Below are positions 7,088 to 15,819 of a stretch of 55,140 bases of DNA, in pieces. The notes beneath the pieces are model-generated. The model was not told where the DNA came from, ran no database searches, and saw nothing but the letters and a program-made list of their open reading frames with translations. Within the stretch, counting starts at the first letter, position 1. Each line of letters starts with the position of its first letter. The DNA is taken from positions 1-55,140 of the forward strand of contig CAKQWE010000007.1 in NCBI GenBank assembly GCA_934277975.1, in the 5' to 3' direction. The position numbers and the translations under genes were made by a program. This DNA comes from an uncultured Spirochaetales bacterium. GTDB lineage: Bacteria; Spirochaetota; Spirochaetia; Sphaerochaetales; Sphaerochaetaceae.

Positions 7088-7749
7088 CAAAGGCTATATG
7101 GACTCTCATATTCCAATCCACGCTGCAGACGCTTCAAATGGTGTTCTTCTCAACCATATTCTCCATATTGCTGGGACTTCCTTTGGGAATCCTCCTATGC
7201 GTGACAAGAACGGAGGAACACGGAGGCATAATGCCAAGGCCGGTGCTCAACAGCGTCCTTGACAAGATAGTCAATGTGCTGCGCTCCTTCCCTTTCATAA
7301 TACTCATGATCATTCTGTTCCCCCTTTCAAGGCTTCTTGTGGGGACGACGATTGGAACGACGGCTACGATAGTACCGTTGTCGATTGCGGCGGCTCCATT
7401 CGCTGCACGAGTCATAGAGACATCGCTCAAGGAGGTGGATACGGGGGTCGTTCAGGCCGCCCGCTCCATGGGTTCCACCAATGGACAGATAATCTTCAAG
7501 GTCATGATTCCAGAGGCCATGCCTTCGTTGGTATCAGGCGTCACCCTCACAATCATAAACCTTGTAGGATACTCCGCAATGGCAGGTGCCATTGGTGGAG
7601 GCGGTCTGGGAGACCTTGCAATAAGGTATGGATACCAGCGCACAAGAACTGATGTCATGATCGTTGCTGTCGTGATAATCCTGGTCCTTGTAGAGCTCAT
7701 TCAGTTCATTGGCAATAAGATAAGCGCCCAGATCCTCTCAAAACGTTAA
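7084..7749 (+). CDS. metI: D/L-methionine ABC importer permease
   Basis: Inner-membrane permease of the MetNIQ importer. 221 aa from the ATG at 7084, which overlaps the metN stop by 4 bp; upstream in-frame codons lie inside metN and are not used. About five membrane segments. The EAA motif region reads AARSMGSTNGQIIFKVMIPEA, and the fold ends at LVELIQFIGNKISAQILSKR. Length and motifs are typical for MetI. Confidence 0.95.
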   Translation: MTKAIWTLIFQSTLQTLQMVFFSTIFSILLGLPLGILLCVTRTEEHGGIMPRPVLNSVLDKIVNVLRSFPFIILMIILFPLSRLLVGTTIGTTATIVPLSIAAAPFAARVIETSLKEVDTGVVQAARSMGSTNGQIIFKVMIPEAMPSLVSGVTLTIINLVGYSAMAGAIGGGGLGDLAIRYGYQRTRTDVMIVAVVIILVLVELIQFIGNKISAQILSKR

Positions 7750-7814
7750 GAAACATCACAATATTCATTTATAAGGACATCGGTCTATGATAGGACTGGT
7801 GTCGAGGAGTTGAC

Positions 7815-8627
7815 ATGAAGAAGATAGCTTTGACTTTAGTCTTGGTTTTGTTGGCTTCGTTCGCCTTTGCCGGCGGAACCAAGGAGAATGCGCAGGAAAA
7901 CAATTCGAACAAGGTAGTGGTTGGCGCCACACCCGTTCCACACGCAGAAATGCTCAACCTCGTGGTTGATGATATGGCGGCTTTGGGCTACGAGCTTGAA
8001 GTCAAGGAGTTCACGGACTACGTGACGCCTAACACCGCACTTGAGGACGGCCAGCTGGATGCAAACTTCTTCCAGCACATCCCCTACATGGAATCCTTCA
8101 ACGAGGAAAGGGGCTACCACCTCGTCAACGCAGGAGGCATACACATTGAACCCATTGCCTTGTACTCCAAGAAGCACAACAGCATTGCCAATATCCCTGA
8201 CGGTGCAACAATAGCCATTCCAAACGACACCACGAACGAAGGGCGTGCCCTTCTTCTGCTCCAGAGTGCAGGACTCATTGAGCTCTCCCCAAGTGCAGGC
8301 ATAAGCGCAACCGTCCTTGACATCACGAAGAATCCACACAACTTCAAGTTCGTCGAGGTCGAGGCCGCTTCCCTTCCAAGAGTCATAGACGATGTCGATG
8401 CAGCTGTCATAAACGGCAACTATGCAATCCCTGCAGGCCTGAGCGCACTGAACGACGGCCTTTTGGTCGAGGGTGCAGACAGCCCATACGTCAACATCAT
8501 AGCAGTGAAGTCAGGCAACGAGGACAGTCCTGCAATCAAGGCCCTCGTCCAGTGCCTTCAGAGCCAGAAGATCCGTGATTGGGTCCAGACCAACTATCCA
8601 AACGGAGAAGTCGTGCTGGTGTTCTAG
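7815..8627 (+). CDS. metQ: Methionine-binding protein MetQ (NlpA family)
   Basis: Periplasmic methionine receptor of the MetNIQ importer. 270 aa: signal peptide MKKIALTLVLVLLASFAFA with a likely type I cleavage before GGTKE, then the NlpA domain starting VVVGATPVPHAEMLN and containing YVTPNTALEDGQLDANFFQH and PNDTTNEGRALLLLQ. Many MetQ proteins are lipoproteins; no lipobox cysteine is present here, so this one is probably soluble or held by an uncleaved signal. GAGGAG precedes the ATG. It is 65 bp downstream of metI, with a bidirectional terminator after it. Confidence 0.94.
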   Translation: MKKIALTLVLVLLASFAFAGGTKENAQENNSNKVVVGATPVPHAEMLNLVVDDMAALGYELEVKEFTDYVTPNTALEDGQLDANFFQHIPYMESFNEERGYHLVNAGGIHIEPIALYSKKHNSIANIPDGATIAIPNDTTNEGRALLLLQSAGLIELSPSAGISATVLDITKNPHNFKFVEVEAASLPRVIDDVDAAVINGNYAIPAGLSALNDGLLVEGADSPYVNIIAVKSGNEDSPAIKALVQCLQSQKIRDWVQTNYPNGEVVLVF

Positions 8628-8665
8628 AACTAGAATCTTCACAAAACACGCAAGCTTACAAAACA

Positions 8666-8700
8666 AAAAAGGCTGCCGACTCACCATCGACAGCCTTTTT
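8666..8700. terminator. Bidirectional terminator between metQ and the antiporter gene
   Basis: Stem AAAAAGGCTG / CAGCCTTTTT with a 15-base loop; T runs on both strands. It serves metQ from the left and probably the convergent gene at 8830 from the right. Confidence 0.85.
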
Positions 8701-8711
8701 CTTCTGAATGC

Positions 8712-8790
8712 ATTGTCCGCATTTTGAATTTTTTTGAAAAAGCGGACACTTTTTTGTCCGCTTTTTCAAACTTTTATCTTTTGCGGACAT
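8712..8790. repeat. Nested GCGGACA palindromic element, locus 1
   Basis: A perfect 13-bp inverted repeat GAAAAAGCGGACA (8736-8748) / TGTCCGCTTTTTC (8755-8767) sits inside an outer pair TGTCCGCA (8715-8722) / TGCGGACA (8781-8788). A 21-bp stretch (8746-8766) recurs exactly, in reverse complement, at 35090-35110. It is on the 3' side of both flanking genes and may act as a terminator or RNA-stabilising hairpin. Confidence 0.75.
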
Positions 8791-8829
8791 TAAGCGCACA
8801 GCAACAAGAAGATCCAAGAACCATCCCTT

Positions 8830-10140
8830 CTAGTTTTCGGACTTCCTGGAGCTTTTAGGAGCTGCGAACCTCTCATGGGACTCCTTGTGTTCAGGCTTCT
8901 GCTCAATGTCTCCGGACTTCGTAAGAGCCCACTTGGTGATCATTGGGCCTGCAATTTCATAGATGAAGACAGAGAACAGAACGATGTTCCTTATGAGAAG
9001 ACCATCATAGGAGCCAAGGGACTCTGCGGTGACGCACATTCCAAGGGCCACACCTGCCTGTGGAAGAAGAGTGTAGCCAAGATACTTGACGACATTGTCG
9101 TCGCAACCTGTAGCCTTTGCGCTCTCGCGTGCGCCAAAGTACTTTCCAAATGAACGAGCCACCACATATAGGATTCCAATGAGCACGACGATTGGGCTCT
9201 TGAACACGCTAAGGTTGAAGTCCGCTCCGCTTATGACGAAGAACAGAGCGAACAGAGGAGCCGTCCATTGGTCGGCCCTTGACATTATGTCGCCGGATCT
9301 TGGACATAAGTTGCATAGCATTGTACCAAGCATCATACAAACAAGAAGAGATGAGAACGACACGTTCACAGGTCCAATGTCAAAACTCAAAGAGGAAAGC
9401 GCAATCGTTATCATGACAAACGCTATCGTCAAGGAAAGCCTGTTGGAGTTCGAATAGAACAGCTCTTCAAGCTTCGTAAGTATTACACCCATGATGGAGC
9501 CAAGAAGAAGGGATGCCACAATCTCAACCAAAGGGTTGACGATTATAGCAACAACACTTACTGTGTTGGTGATAAGCGTTTGGGCTATTCCAAACGAAAG
9601 GGCGAAAGCAACAAGGCCAACAGCATCGTCAAGGGCTACTACAGGAAGAAGGATATCAGTGAGCTTACCCTTTGCCTTGTATTGCTTTACGACCATAAGG
9701 GTTGCAGCAGGAGCCGTTGCTGTGGCAATGGAACCAAGGGTTATTGTAGCAGGAAGACTAAGCTTGTCCGCACCTGCAATGAAATAGACGGCTACAAGCA
9801 CGATGTCCACGAAAACCATAGCTGTCACGGCCTGCACTATACCAATGATTGTAGCCTGCTTTCCAGTTCCCTCAAGGTGTGAAAGCTTGAACTCGTTTCC
9901 AATCGAGAAGGCAATGAATCCAAGGGCGACGCTTGAAATCGTATTGACAGCATCAACATCCTCGAACGTTGGAAATCCAAGTCCTGGAACACCAAGGCGG
10001 CCAAGACCGTATGGACCAATGCAAAGACCTGCTACGAGGAATGCTGTGACATCAGGGAAATTGAGATGCAGTTTCTTGAAAAGCCTTGTCATAAGAAGAC
10101 CTGCGGCCAAGGCAACCGCAATGGATAGTAGTTCAGTCAT
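8830..10140 (-). CDS. Cation:proton antiporter, CPA (Na+/H+ exchanger) family
   Basis: Predicted inner-membrane antiporter exchanging Na+ or K+ for H+. 436 aa with about 12 hydrophobic segments covering the Na_H_Exchanger fold, including SIATATAPAATLMVVKQY and the paired acidic residues in PVVALDDAVGLVAFAL, which match the ion-binding DD of electrogenic CPA members. The C-terminus ends in a short basic hydrophilic tail (from about 408); there is no TrkA-N regulatory domain, so a KefB-type gated K+ efflux role is unlikely. AAGGA lies upstream of the ATG at 10140. The gene is transcribed alone, divergent from murD across a 195-bp gap that should contain both promoters. Confidence 0.87.
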   Translation of the reverse strand: MTELLSIAVALAAGLLMTRLFKKLHLNFPDVTAFLVAGLCIGPYGLGRLGVPGLGFPTFEDVDAVNTISSVALGFIAFSIGNEFKLSHLEGTGKQATIIGIVQAVTAMVFVDIVLVAVYFIAGADKLSLPATITLGSIATATAPAATLMVVKQYKAKGKLTDILLPVVALDDAVGLVAFALSFGIAQTLITNTVSVVAIIVNPLVEIVASLLLGSIMGVILTKLEELFYSNSNRLSLTIAFVMITIALSSLSFDIGPVNVSFSSLLVCMMLGTMLCNLCPRSGDIMSRADQWTAPLFALFFVISGADFNLSVFKSPIVVLIGILYVVARSFGKYFGARESAKATGCDDNVVKYLGYTLLPQAGVALGMCVTAESLGSYDGLLIRNIVLFSVFIYEIAGPMITKWALTKSGDIEQKPEHKESHERFAAPKSSRKSEN

Positions 10141-10335
10141 TTTTCATAATCCTTCCGGGCTTAGAGCAATATCACAAAACCACTATAACGTCCAGTGTTT
10201 TGTGACGACATTCGCACCAATATGCACCAACAAGCATCGACTTCCAACAACTTCTTCCCGTATCTTCCAATATCTTGTAATCAAAACCAAATTCGTTTGT
10301 TATCGTATAAGACAGGTGGAGGGAATGGTGCACAG

Positions 10336-11610
10336 ATGAACGTTTTGGTATTTGGTTTCGGACAAATGGGATGCGGATTCGATGCAGCCCTCCACTTCTC
10401 GTCCCACGGACAAAAGGTCAGAGTTGCAGGTGCAAGGAAGGAACCGTACACAACGGAGACCATGGAGTTGCTCGAAGGTCTTGGCGTGGTTTTCCGCCAG
10501 CCCGATACCCTCAACGATGACATAGACTGGGCCGATATCATAGTCAAATCCAACACGATAGGCACGCAGGATGTGCAGTTTCCATCCTATAAGAAAATCG
10601 TCAACGACCTCTCTCTGTTGTTCTCAAAACCTTCCATCAAAGACGTAAAGCTCGTATGCGTATCCGGAGCGAAAAGCAAGACCACCACAGCCAGTGCACT
10701 ATGCCACGCACTGAACTACATGGGAATCAGCGCCCATATGTGCGGTAATATGGGAATAAGCGGCTTCTGCGAAATTGAACGGTTTGAAAGCGGAGACATC
10801 CCCCAATACCTGATATGCGAACTCTCATACGGGCAAATCCGAGACACGATAGACATAATGGACTGGGACCTCCCATTTGTAGACGTATCCGTATTCACAG
10901 GGCTAGGCTCCAAGACCGATTCCCTTGAGTCCCTTGCCCCCACCTTGACATCGGACTCCCGGCTCGTGATATGCCCGGACGAATGCCGCAAGGAACTCCT
11001 TGAAAGCCTCAGCAGACGGTCAAAGGACATCTTCGCAGTCGAAAGCCTGTGCAGGCAAATGTCAAAGGCTCTTCCAAAGTACATGGAATGGGCGTTCGCA
11101 ACGCTTAGGAAGCTTGGCTTCACAGCCCCGCAATCGAACAAAGCCCTAAAGGCATTCAAGGGAATCCCCAACAGAGGTGAACTTGTTGCAAGGACCGACT
11201 CGATTATGTTCATAAACGACAGCTCATCTTCCATTCCCGAGGCGGTTGGCTTCACCGTGGACAACCTTTCCAATATGCCGGTGCACCTGATATGCGGAGG
11301 CTATGGGAAAGACCTTGATGCAAAAGGCATGGAGAAGGCACTGAGGGAAGTGTCATCCATACACCTATTGTCAGGGACATTCACGGACCAAAAGCTCATA
11401 CCGTTTCTTGAAAGCTGCGGCATAACCTACAACGGACCTTTTCCAACCATGGACGAAGCAGTGCATTCAGCATGCGAGTGTGCCAAGAAGTCCCAAAAAC
11501 TCATGCAGGTCGTCCTTCTCTCCCCTGGAGTTCCTGCCCAATATCGATACAGAAACGAATTCTTCCGCGGAGATGCCTTCCGCAAAGCCGTCGAGGAAAT
11601 CAACAAATAG
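10336..11610 (+). CDS. murD: UDP-N-acetylmuramoylalanine-D-glutamate ligase, divergent MurD
   Basis: Mur ligase adding D-Glu to UDP-MurNAc-L-Ala in the cytoplasm. 424 aa. N-terminal Rossmann domain VLVFGFGQMGCGF; the ATP loop reads VSGAKSKTTTAS where most MurD have GTNGKTTT; then MCGNMGISG (usual GNIG), ICELSYGQI (usual ELSSFQL), a modified NDSSSSIPEA (usual NDSKATN), and the C-terminal CGGYGKDLD and LLSPGVPAQYRYRNEFFRGD. Order and spacing of all motifs fit MurD, though several normally fixed residues differ. The ATG at 10336 is chosen because a GGAGGG site lies upstream and the Rossmann fold begins at residue 2. It is isolated from any division/cell-wall cluster in this window. Confidence 0.82.
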   Translation: MNVLVFGFGQMGCGFDAALHFSSHGQKVRVAGARKEPYTTETMELLEGLGVVFRQPDTLNDDIDWADIIVKSNTIGTQDVQFPSYKKIVNDLSLLFSKPSIKDVKLVCVSGAKSKTTTASALCHALNYMGISAHMCGNMGISGFCEIERFESGDIPQYLICELSYGQIRDTIDIMDWDLPFVDVSVFTGLGSKTDSLESLAPTLTSDSRLVICPDECRKELLESLSRRSKDIFAVESLCRQMSKALPKYMEWAFATLRKLGFTAPQSNKALKAFKGIPNRGELVARTDSIMFINDSSSSIPEAVGFTVDNLSNMPVHLICGGYGKDLDAKGMEKALREVSSIHLLSGTFTDQKLIPFLESCGITYNGPFPTMDEAVHSACECAKKSQKLMQVVLLSPGVPAQYRYRNEFFRGDAFRKAVEEINK

Positions 11611-11695
11611 CATCAACACTCAGGTGCGCCCTAGAACGCTCTACGTCATTCACAATTCAACTGTTCTCAAGAGCCTCATCGCACAGATATAAAAA

Positions 11696-11719
11696 CACGG
11701 GTCGCTTTCGCAACCCGTG
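11696..11719 (+). terminator. Hairpin after murD
   Basis: Stem CACGGGT / ACCCGTG with a 10-base loop, about 85 bp after the murD stop; the following T tract is weak (CAAGACAATTT). It lies 29 bp before the IS target duplication. Confidence 0.55.
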
Positions 11720-11747
11720 CAAGACAATTTAATCCAGATTTACCCAA

Positions 11748-11755
11748 AAAAGATT
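11748..11755. repeat. Left 8-bp target-site duplication of the ISL3 element
   Basis: AAAAGATT immediately outside the left terminal repeat, repeated exactly at 13206-13213. ISL3-family elements are known to make 8-bp duplications. Confidence 0.93.
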
Positions 11756-13205
11756 GGTTCTTCACGTTTTTCTGTGGGATGAGGCTCTGACGGAGGGGAT
11801 CGAAAGGTACCTTATGAGGGTGAAGAAGTACTCTTCGTTGCGGTAGCCGTAGCCGACCCTCTTGGCCACCTTGATCTTGTTGTTGAACCCCTCGAGCCTA
11901 CCTGTGGAGATGCAGTGCCTTGCATGCGCCACAAGGCCGTCCAGGCGCTTCTCCTTGAGACGGGCGAACCTCTCAAGGGCGGGGATCCCGCTCGCCTTGG
12001 CGCCCTCGAACCACTGCGTCCACCCCATGCGGGCTTCGTCCGGGTCCCTGAGTTCGAAGAGCCTCGACATCTCCTCCTTCATCGCATAGCAGAGCGCAAG
12101 GCCGCTGTGGCTGTCCAGAATCGCATTCAGACCTTCGACCTTTCCAGGAGGGAGGCCGTCTCCATTTGCAAGCAGCGTCCATCTGGCGCCCTTGAGCGTT
12201 GAGTACAGGCGGCTTTCCTCCTTTGCTTCGAGCTTGAGGCGTCTGCGTTCCACGGCGTCGTCTTCCATCTTTGAGACTTCGAGAAGCTCCTTCGACCTCT
12301 GCCTGTGGGCTCTGGCCTCGTCCAGCCTCACCGCACCGAGCACATCCCTGCCGAACTGCGCCTGCATGTGGTAGCGGTCGTAGACTATCTCGGCGTTGGG
12401 CAGATACTTCCTAACAAGGACGTTGTAGGAGGCGTTCATGTCCATCGCAACCGCCTCCACATCCGAGAGATACTCCATGTCGACGCAGTCGAAGAACCTC
12501 TGGAAGCACTCCATGCTCCTGCCTTCGCCGACCCACAGCACATCGCCTTCCACAAGGTCCATGACGCATGTGGCGTACCTGTGCCCTTTGTGGATCGCGA
12601 ACTCGTCCACCGCAAGGTATCTGGGCCTGTAGTCCTTGTCGCGAAGCTCCCTGCGTCTCCAGTCAAGGGCCTCCTGCATCGCCGATTCGTGAATCCTCCT
12701 GATGGTGTCCCAGTGGAAGCCCGTGATCTCATGCACGGCCGATATCGGCAGCCTCCAGCGAAGCAGCTCCTGCACCCACCTGGCCGCACGGTACGTGATC
12801 CTTGTTCCGGGGTATCTCATGCAGACGTCTTCGCCGAAGCTCCCGCCGCAGCATGTGCATCTGTATCTGTGGTGCTCCACTTCAAGCTCCAAGGGGATGC
12901 CGAACCACAGGGGCATGTCCTTCAGTGTGGTGCAGGCCCTGCCATGGACATGCACCCTGCCTCCGCAGAAAGGGCAGGCCACTTCATCGATTCTCTGATT
13001 GCTACTGAAAAGCAGCACCGACTTGGATTTGTTTATGTCGAACTGGTTGCATTCGAACTGTTGGCATGAAAGGTGGATTGAGATATCCTTGTCTATGAGC
13101 ATGTATCGGTCCTTCTGTGTTTTTTGTCAATCCAACTTTAGGACCTACATGCTCTCCTTTTCAATCACCCCAATCCTTCAATCCCACAACTTTCCGTGAA
13201 GAACC
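11756..13205 (-). mobile_element. Intact ISL3-family insertion sequence, 1450 bp
   Basis: Terminal inverted repeats begin GGTTCTTCACG at both ends and match at 19 of 25 positions (11756-11780 against 13181-13205). A single transposase gene fills almost the whole element, and exact 8-bp duplications flank it. The GC content is visibly higher than the surrounding intergenic DNA. Intact ends, duplications and reading frame suggest recent insertion. It landed between the murD terminator and the metG 3' end, disrupting no gene that I can see. Confidence 0.95.
11762..13102 (-). CDS. ISL3-family transposase
   Basis: DDE transposase of 446 aa. An N-terminal zinc-finger region has two CxxC pairs (CPFCGG near 42-45 and CTCCGG near 82-85), followed by a helix-turn-helix around residues 110-140. 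Catalytic acids fit the ISL3 pattern: Asp in YLAVDEFAI, Asp in VAMDMNASY, and Glu in GRLEGFNNKIKVAKR. The reading frame is complete, and the stop codon lies inside the left terminal repeat, so the last residues (HRKT) are encoded by the transposon end. AGGA lies before the ATG at 13102. Confidence 0.96.
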   Translation of the reverse strand: MLIDKDISIHLSCQQFECNQFDINKSKSVLLFSSNQRIDEVACPFCGGRVHVHGRACTTLKDMPLWFGIPLELEVEHHRYRCTCCGGSFGEDVCMRYPGTRITYRAARWVQELLRWRLPISAVHEITGFHWDTIRRIHESAMQEALDWRRRELRDKDYRPRYLAVDEFAIHKGHRYATCVMDLVEGDVLWVGEGRSMECFQRFFDCVDMEYLSDVEAVAMDMNASYNVLVRKYLPNAEIVYDRYHMQAQFGRDVLGAVRLDEARAHRQRSKELLEVSKMEDDAVERRRLKLEAKEESRLYSTLKGARWTLLANGDGLPPGKVEGLNAILDSHSGLALCYAMKEEMSRLFELRDPDEARMGWTQWFEGAKASGIPALERFARLKEKRLDGLVAHARHCISTGRLEGFNNKIKVAKRVGYGYRNEEYFFTLIRYLSIPSVRASSHRKT

Positions 13206-13213
13206 AAAAGATT
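13206..13213. repeat. Right 8-bp target-site duplication of the ISL3 element
   Basis: AAAAGATT, identical to 11748-11755. Between here and metG (13214-13405) I see no gene. Confidence 0.93.
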
Positions 13214-13405
13214 TTTTAGATTAAAATCTAATCCAGACTTCAAAAAAAACGAAGATTTGGTTTACTTTGCCTTTTCAAAGTGTCTACATCACTGCGGTTT
13301 GAACCATAGCAGCGGAGATTAGCCTAGAAAACAGCGAAAGACAGTGCTGTCTGCACGGCTTGAGCGCATCGACAACGACTGACACCAAAAGGCCAAGAGG
13401 GAAGG

Positions 13406-15721
13406 TTAGCCGACCTGGCCGTTGAGATACTTCTTTGCAGAAACGGTCTTGCCTTCTGGAGAGACAAGCGCGTGTCCATCGACCTTTAGGACGCCGTCCT
13501 GGGTGTAGAGCGGCATGTCGAAGAAGTGGTCCGGCTTGACGTAGCACATCTCTTCAGGATTGGAGAGACCCTCTGGGACGAGGTTTGTTCCAAATGGAAT
13601 GTCGTCTGCAAAGAGGACTTCGCAGGTGGAATGCTCAGGAGCGTTTGGATCCTGGGCGGCAAGGAGCATACCACGGCTCTTGACACCTCTGAAATTGGCA
13701 GGCTTGAGGTTGTTCACAAGAACGATGTTATGGCCAAGAAGCTCCTCTTCCGTGTAGTATGGAACGATTGAGGAAACTATCGTGCGTTCCTCACCTTCTC
13801 CAGTGTCAAGACCAAGAATATAGAGGATGTCACCGTTTGGATGACGCTCTATCTTTGTTATCTTGCTTACTGTAAGCTTGACCTTGTCTGCAAACTTCTG
13901 AGCAATGGACTTGTTCTCTTCAGCCTCTCTTGCAGCCTGGGCGGCAAGCTTTGCAGCTTCCTTCTTTGCAGCGGACTTATCGGCTGACTTGTCAGCGGCG
14001 GCTTTGTCGTTTTCGCAGTTGCAGCATGGGCAGCCTTTCTTTTCTTCTTCCATCTTTCTATCCTCTCTTTCCTGCTGGCTGCCGCTGTAGCGGAGCCTGA
14101 GCTCTTCAATCTTCGAATCCTCCAACTTGGTGAAAAGAAGACCAATGTCACCAACGGCGATGTCCTTTGAATAGTCACCAAGACATGACCAATCCGCATC
14201 CTCGCAGCCAAGGAAGCCAAGAAGAGTCTTGCTTGCAGTTGGCATATATGGCTGTATCATGACGCCAAGGTCTCTGATGAGACCAACAAGGGTCCTAAGA
14301 ATTGCCTTGGCCTTCTCCGGGTCGGAGTTCCTGAGTTTCCATGGCTCGGAATCCTGAAACGCCTTGTTGCCAATGCTGGAAAGGGCGAACACAGCTCTGA
14401 AGGCATCACGTTCCTCTGCATGTTCAAGAAGGTCAGTGATTTCAGCTTCACGCTCCTTTATCAGAGAAAGGAGCTCTTCGTCCAAAGCTCCGGTTCCAAG
14501 GTTGCCATCGAAGAAGCGCTTCACGAAGGTAAGGGTTCTGTTTACCAGATTGGAGAGGTTTCCAATGAGCTCTCCGTTGACCTTTTCCTGGAAGTCCTTC
14601 CATGTAAACGTGAAATCCGAGTTCTCAGGCCTGTTGTAGAACATGTAGAAACGCCAGACATCTGCAGGGATTCCAGTCTCCTGAACATCGTTTCCAAATA
14701 TGCCTATCCCTTTGCTCTTGGAGAACTTGCCACCTTCATAGTTGAGGTATTCCGTAGAACTCATGTGATGGAGCATCGTCCACTTCCTGCCTGAAGCAAG
14801 CAGGGTGGACGGGAATATGACCGTATGGAATGGAATGTTGTCCTTTCCAATGAACTGGAAAAGGTCAACGTCCTCTGGCTTCTGCCACCAGTCTCTCCAG
14901 CCGTCAGTGTAATTGGCGGAGATGGAAATATAGCCTATTGGGGCATCGAACCATACATAGAAGACCTTGTCCTCATAGCCATCCTTCGGAACAGGAATGC
15001 CCCATTTGAGGTCCCTTGTTATGCAGCGTTCCTTGAGACCGTCGCGGATCCAGCTCTTTGTGACCTGAACGGCGTTCTTTGCCCAAAAGCCATCCACTGA
15101 TGCAACCTTGAGCCAATCTTCAAGAAGCGGAAGAACCTTTGGAAGGTCAAGGTAGAGATGCTTGGTCTTCTTCACGACTGGAGTCGTTCCACAGACACCG
15201 CATCTTGGATTGATAAGCTCCGTAGGCTCAAGAAGGGTCTGACAGGCATCGCATTGGTCGCCACGGGCGTCCGTTGAACCGCAGTGGGGACATGTCCCCT
15301 CTACGAACCTATCTGCAAGGAAGCGCTCGCAGTGAGGGCAGTAGAGCTGCTCGGTCTCCTTCTCCGTTATATAGCCGGCTTCGTCCACAGCTTTGAATAT
15401 GTCCTGGACGATCTGGGTCTGCTTTGGGGTGGAAGTCCTTCCAAAATAGTCGAACGCTATATTGAACCATTTGTATATCTCTTCATGGATCGCGTGGTAG
15501 TGGTCGCAAAGCTCCCTTGGAGACACACCTTCCTTGGCGGCCCTGGTCTCGGTCGCCGTACCGTATTCGTCAGTACCGCACACATACAGAGTATCATAAC
15601 CACGAAGTCTGCAGAAACGTGCGAATACATCCGCAGAGAGCACCTGCGTGAGGTTTCCAAGATGAGGAATGTTGTTCACATACGGCAATGCGCTTGTTAC
15701 GAGTCTTTTCTTCTTTGTCAT
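13406..15721 (-). CDS. metG: Methionine-tRNA ligase with C-terminal tRNA-binding domain
   Basis: Charges tRNA-Met. 771 aa. Class I signature at the N-terminus (SALPYVNNIPHLGN), then a double zinc knuckle with Cys at 128, 131, 144, 147, 157, 160, 174 and 177, and the KMSKS-type loop KFSKSKG. After the anticodon-binding domain comes a charged Lys/Ala linker with CPCCNC, then an OB-fold EMAP-II-like tRNA-binding domain (VSKITKIERHPNGD to FGTNLVPEG) used by dimeric MetRS. The Cys cluster CPCCNC in the linker is unusual. No T-box or other leader is seen. The end lies about 190 bp from the ISL3 insertion. Confidence 0.96.
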   Translation of the reverse strand: MTKKKRLVTSALPYVNNIPHLGNLTQVLSADVFARFCRLRGYDTLYVCGTDEYGTATETRAAKEGVSPRELCDHYHAIHEEIYKWFNIAFDYFGRTSTPKQTQIVQDIFKAVDEAGYITEKETEQLYCPHCERFLADRFVEGTCPHCGSTDARGDQCDACQTLLEPTELINPRCGVCGTTPVVKKTKHLYLDLPKVLPLLEDWLKVASVDGFWAKNAVQVTKSWIRDGLKERCITRDLKWGIPVPKDGYEDKVFYVWFDAPIGYISISANYTDGWRDWWQKPEDVDLFQFIGKDNIPFHTVIFPSTLLASGRKWTMLHHMSSTEYLNYEGGKFSKSKGIGIFGNDVQETGIPADVWRFYMFYNRPENSDFTFTWKDFQEKVNGELIGNLSNLVNRTLTFVKRFFDGNLGTGALDEELLSLIKEREAEITDLLEHAEERDAFRAVFALSSIGNKAFQDSEPWKLRNSDPEKAKAILRTLVGLIRDLGVMIQPYMPTASKTLLGFLGCEDADWSCLGDYSKDIAVGDIGLLFTKLEDSKIEELRLRYSGSQQEREDRKMEEEKKGCPCCNCENDKAAADKSADKSAAKKEAAKLAAQAAREAEENKSIAQKFADKVKLTVSKITKIERHPNGDILYILGLDTGEGEERTIVSSIVPYYTEEELLGHNIVLVNNLKPANFRGVKSRGMLLAAQDPNAPEHSTCEVLFADDIPFGTNLVPEGLSNPEEMCYVKPDHFFDMPLYTQDGVLKVDGHALVSPEGKTVSAKKYLNGQVG

Positions 15722-15742
15722 AATGATGTCATGATATAGTTA

Positions 15743-15783
15743 TAAAAGGGTTTGTTCAATCGCAAACACGGACGAACAAACCC
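15743..15783 (-). terminator. Terminator after hflC
   Basis: Minus-strand stem GGGTTTGTTC / GAACAAACCC, followed by TTTTATAA on that strand. It separates hflKC from metG. Confidence 0.75.
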
Positions 15784-15819
15784 ATTCAAATACTTCGTTT
15801 GGCTCTTCGATTGAAATCC

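Noticed and set aside
12305..13069. A 254-aa ORF antisense to the ISL3 transposase
   Set aside because: A high-GC shadow of the transposase frame; no family match or ribosome site.
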